Assembly (NCBI GenBank): GCA_025965775.1
Contig: JAOPWG010000277.1
Coordinates: 1 to 6,568, forward strand
DNA length: 6,568 nt
Direction of reading: 5' to 3'
Origin: Modestobacter sp.
GTDB lineage: Bacteria; Actinomycetota; Actinomycetes; Mycobacteriales; Geodermatophilaceae
Shown: positions 5,474-6,568 of the stretch, one piece after another
How positions within the stretch are numbered: position 1 is the first letter of the stretch
Layout: each line of letters begins with the position of its first letter
Translations under genes and position numbers: made by a program
Notes under the pieces: model-generated
Told to the model about the DNA's origin: nothing
Database searches by the model: none
What the model saw: only the letters and a program-made list of their open reading frames with translations

Positions 5474-6568
5474 ACATCGACGTGACCGCCCTGAAGGCGG
5501 TCGAGCGGGAGAAGGGCATTCCTGCGGACACGGTCCTGCAGGCGATCGAGTCCGCGCTGGTGACCGCCTACCGCCATGCCGAGGGGGCGGCGTCGCACGT
5601 GCGCGTGCACGTGGACCGCAAGAGCGGCGAGGTCGCCGTGCTGGCCCAGGAGCTGGGCCCTGACGGCGAGGTCGTCGCCGAGTGGGACGACACCCCCAGC
5701 GACTTCGGGCGGATCGCGGCCAGCACCGCGAAGCAGGTCATCGTGCAGCGGCTGCGCGACGCCGAGCACGAGCAGACCTTCGGTGAGTACGCCGGCAAGG
5801 AGGGCGACATCATCAGCGGCATCGTGCAGGCGCACGACCGCCGCAACGTCCAGGGCACGGTGCTGATCGACATCGGCAAGGTCGAGGCGGTCCTCCCTCA
5901 GGCCGAGCAGGTGCCGGGCGAGGAGTACACCCACGGCAGCCGGCTGAAGGCCTACGTCGTGTCGGTGGCCCGCACCTTCCGTGGTCCGCAGGTGAACGTG
6001 TCGCGTACCCACCCGAACCTGGTACGCAAGCTGTTCGCCCTCGAGGTCCCGGAGATCGCCGACGGCAGCGTCGAGATCGTCGCCGTCGCCCGCGAGGCGG
6101 GGCACCGCTCGAAGATCGCCGTCCGGACCAAGGCGCCCGGGCTCAACGCCAAGGGCGCCTGCATCGGGCCGATGGGACAGCGGGTGCGCAACGTGATGAG
6201 CGAGCTGCACGGCGAGAAGATCGACATCGTCGACTGGTCCGACGACCCCGCCGACTTCGTCGCCTCCGCGCTGAGCCCGGCCCGGGTGACCAGCGCGACG
6301 GTCGTCGACCCCCAGGCCAAGGCTGTGCGGGTCGTCGTCCCCGATTACCAGCTCTCGCTGGCCATCGGCAAGGAGGGACAGAACGCGCGGCTGGCCGCCC
6401 GGCTGACCGGATGCCGGATCGACATCCGCAGCGACGCCCAGCCCGATGACGAGGCCGCGACCCCCTCGCCGGGAGTGGGCCGCCCGCCGCTCCGCTCCGG
6501 TGCGCAGGCTCCCTCGTCGGGGGGGCGTCCGCAGTCACCTGCGGGCGCGCGCCGGCCGCAGCCTCGGC
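5470..6568 (+). CDS. nusA: Transcription termination/antitermination factor NusA, 5' part
   Basis: NusA binds RNA polymerase and nascent RNA and modulates pausing, hairpin-dependent termination and antitermination. It starts with GTG at 5470, overlapping the rimP stop, with GGAGG at 5459-5463 six bases upstream. The visible 366 residues run off the window without a stop. Domains in order: polymerase-binding N-terminal domain (about 1-105, with NIDVTALKAVEREKGI at 2-17 and a conserved Tyr-rich helix following), S1 domain (about 110-178, GDIISGIVQ at 112-120), KH1 (about 195-262, GxxG loop as IGPMGQR at 232-238) and KH2 (about 270-320, loop as IGKEGQNARLA at 299-309). Beyond residue 320 the sequence becomes a Pro/Ser/Gly/Arg-rich tail and there are no E. 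coli-type acidic repeat domains in view, as expected for actinobacteria. In this position ylxR and infB usually follow. Identification is secure; the true C-terminus lies outside the window. Confidence 0.97.
   Translation, partial: MNIDVTALKAVEREKGIPADTVLQAIESALVTAYRHAEGAASHVRVHVDRKSGEVAVLAQELGPDGEVVAEWDDTPSDFGRIAASTAKQVIVQRLRDAEHEQTFGEYAGKEGDIISGIVQAHDRRNVQGTVLIDIGKVEAVLPQAEQVPGEEYTHGSRLKAYVVSVARTFRGPQVNVSRTHPNLVRKLFALEVPEIADGSVEIVAVAREAGHRSKIAVRTKAPGLNAKGACIGPMGQRVRNVMSELHGEKIDIVDWSDDPADFVASALSPARVTSATVVDPQAKAVRVVVPDYQLSLAIGKEGQNARLAARLTGCRIDIRSDAQPDDEAATPSPGVGRPPLRSGAQAPSSGGRPQSPAGARRPQPR

Noticed and set aside
5044..6210. A 388-residue minus-strand frame opposite rimP and nusA
   Set aside because: It is antisense to two certain genes. 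Its run of Ser and related residues is the complement of the RimP Asp/His repeats.

Overview
The window is a stretch of conserved, chromosomal-type DNA from a very G+C-rich actinobacterium. Four of the five intact or 5'-complete genes with confident starts read from GTG, codons end almost always in G or C, and the gene set matches the actinobacterial neighbourhood around the MEP-pathway genes and the rimP-nusA operon. The arrangement recalls Mycobacterium (ispG, acetyltransferase and penicillin-binding lipoprotein near one another; a DUF4439 gene divergent from rimP-nusA). The general style fits something like Geodermatophilaceae or Frankiales, but the genus is inference. I see no transposase, integrase, prophage, CRISPR array, tRNA or rRNA.

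Left block, plus strand (1-3469): the 3' half of ispG, a GNAT acetyltransferase with an N-terminal DUF4081-type domain, and a penicillin-binding lipoprotein with an NTF2-like/MecA-type N-terminus. Gaps of 38 and 45 bases and no visible terminator suggest one transcript. It links an isoprenoid precursor enzyme, whose pathway feeds the lipid carrier for cell-wall synthesis, to an extracytoplasmic peptidoglycan enzyme. The block ends in a 61-base convergent spacer (3470-3530) that, together with the end of the next gene, holds three hairpins.

Middle block, minus strand (4556 down to 3531): a small Tat-type lipoprotein followed, 45 bases later, by a DUF4439 ferritin-like protein. Both are small, alanine-rich and helical; their function is unknown.

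Right block, plus strand (4784-6568): rimP (30S maturation) and the start of nusA (transcription elongation/termination factor), with the nusA start codon overlapping the rimP stop. The 227-base divergent spacer (4557-4783) holds a candidate -10 element for rimP, a weak candidate promoter for the lipoprotein, an 8-base palindrome, and a perfect 10-bp hairpin in the rimP leader. nusA runs off the window.

No plainly new system is present. The best leads are the rimP-nusA leader hairpin (possible NusA-responsive autoregulation), the Asp/His-rich repeat tail of RimP, and the uncharacterised lipoprotein/DUF4439 pair.
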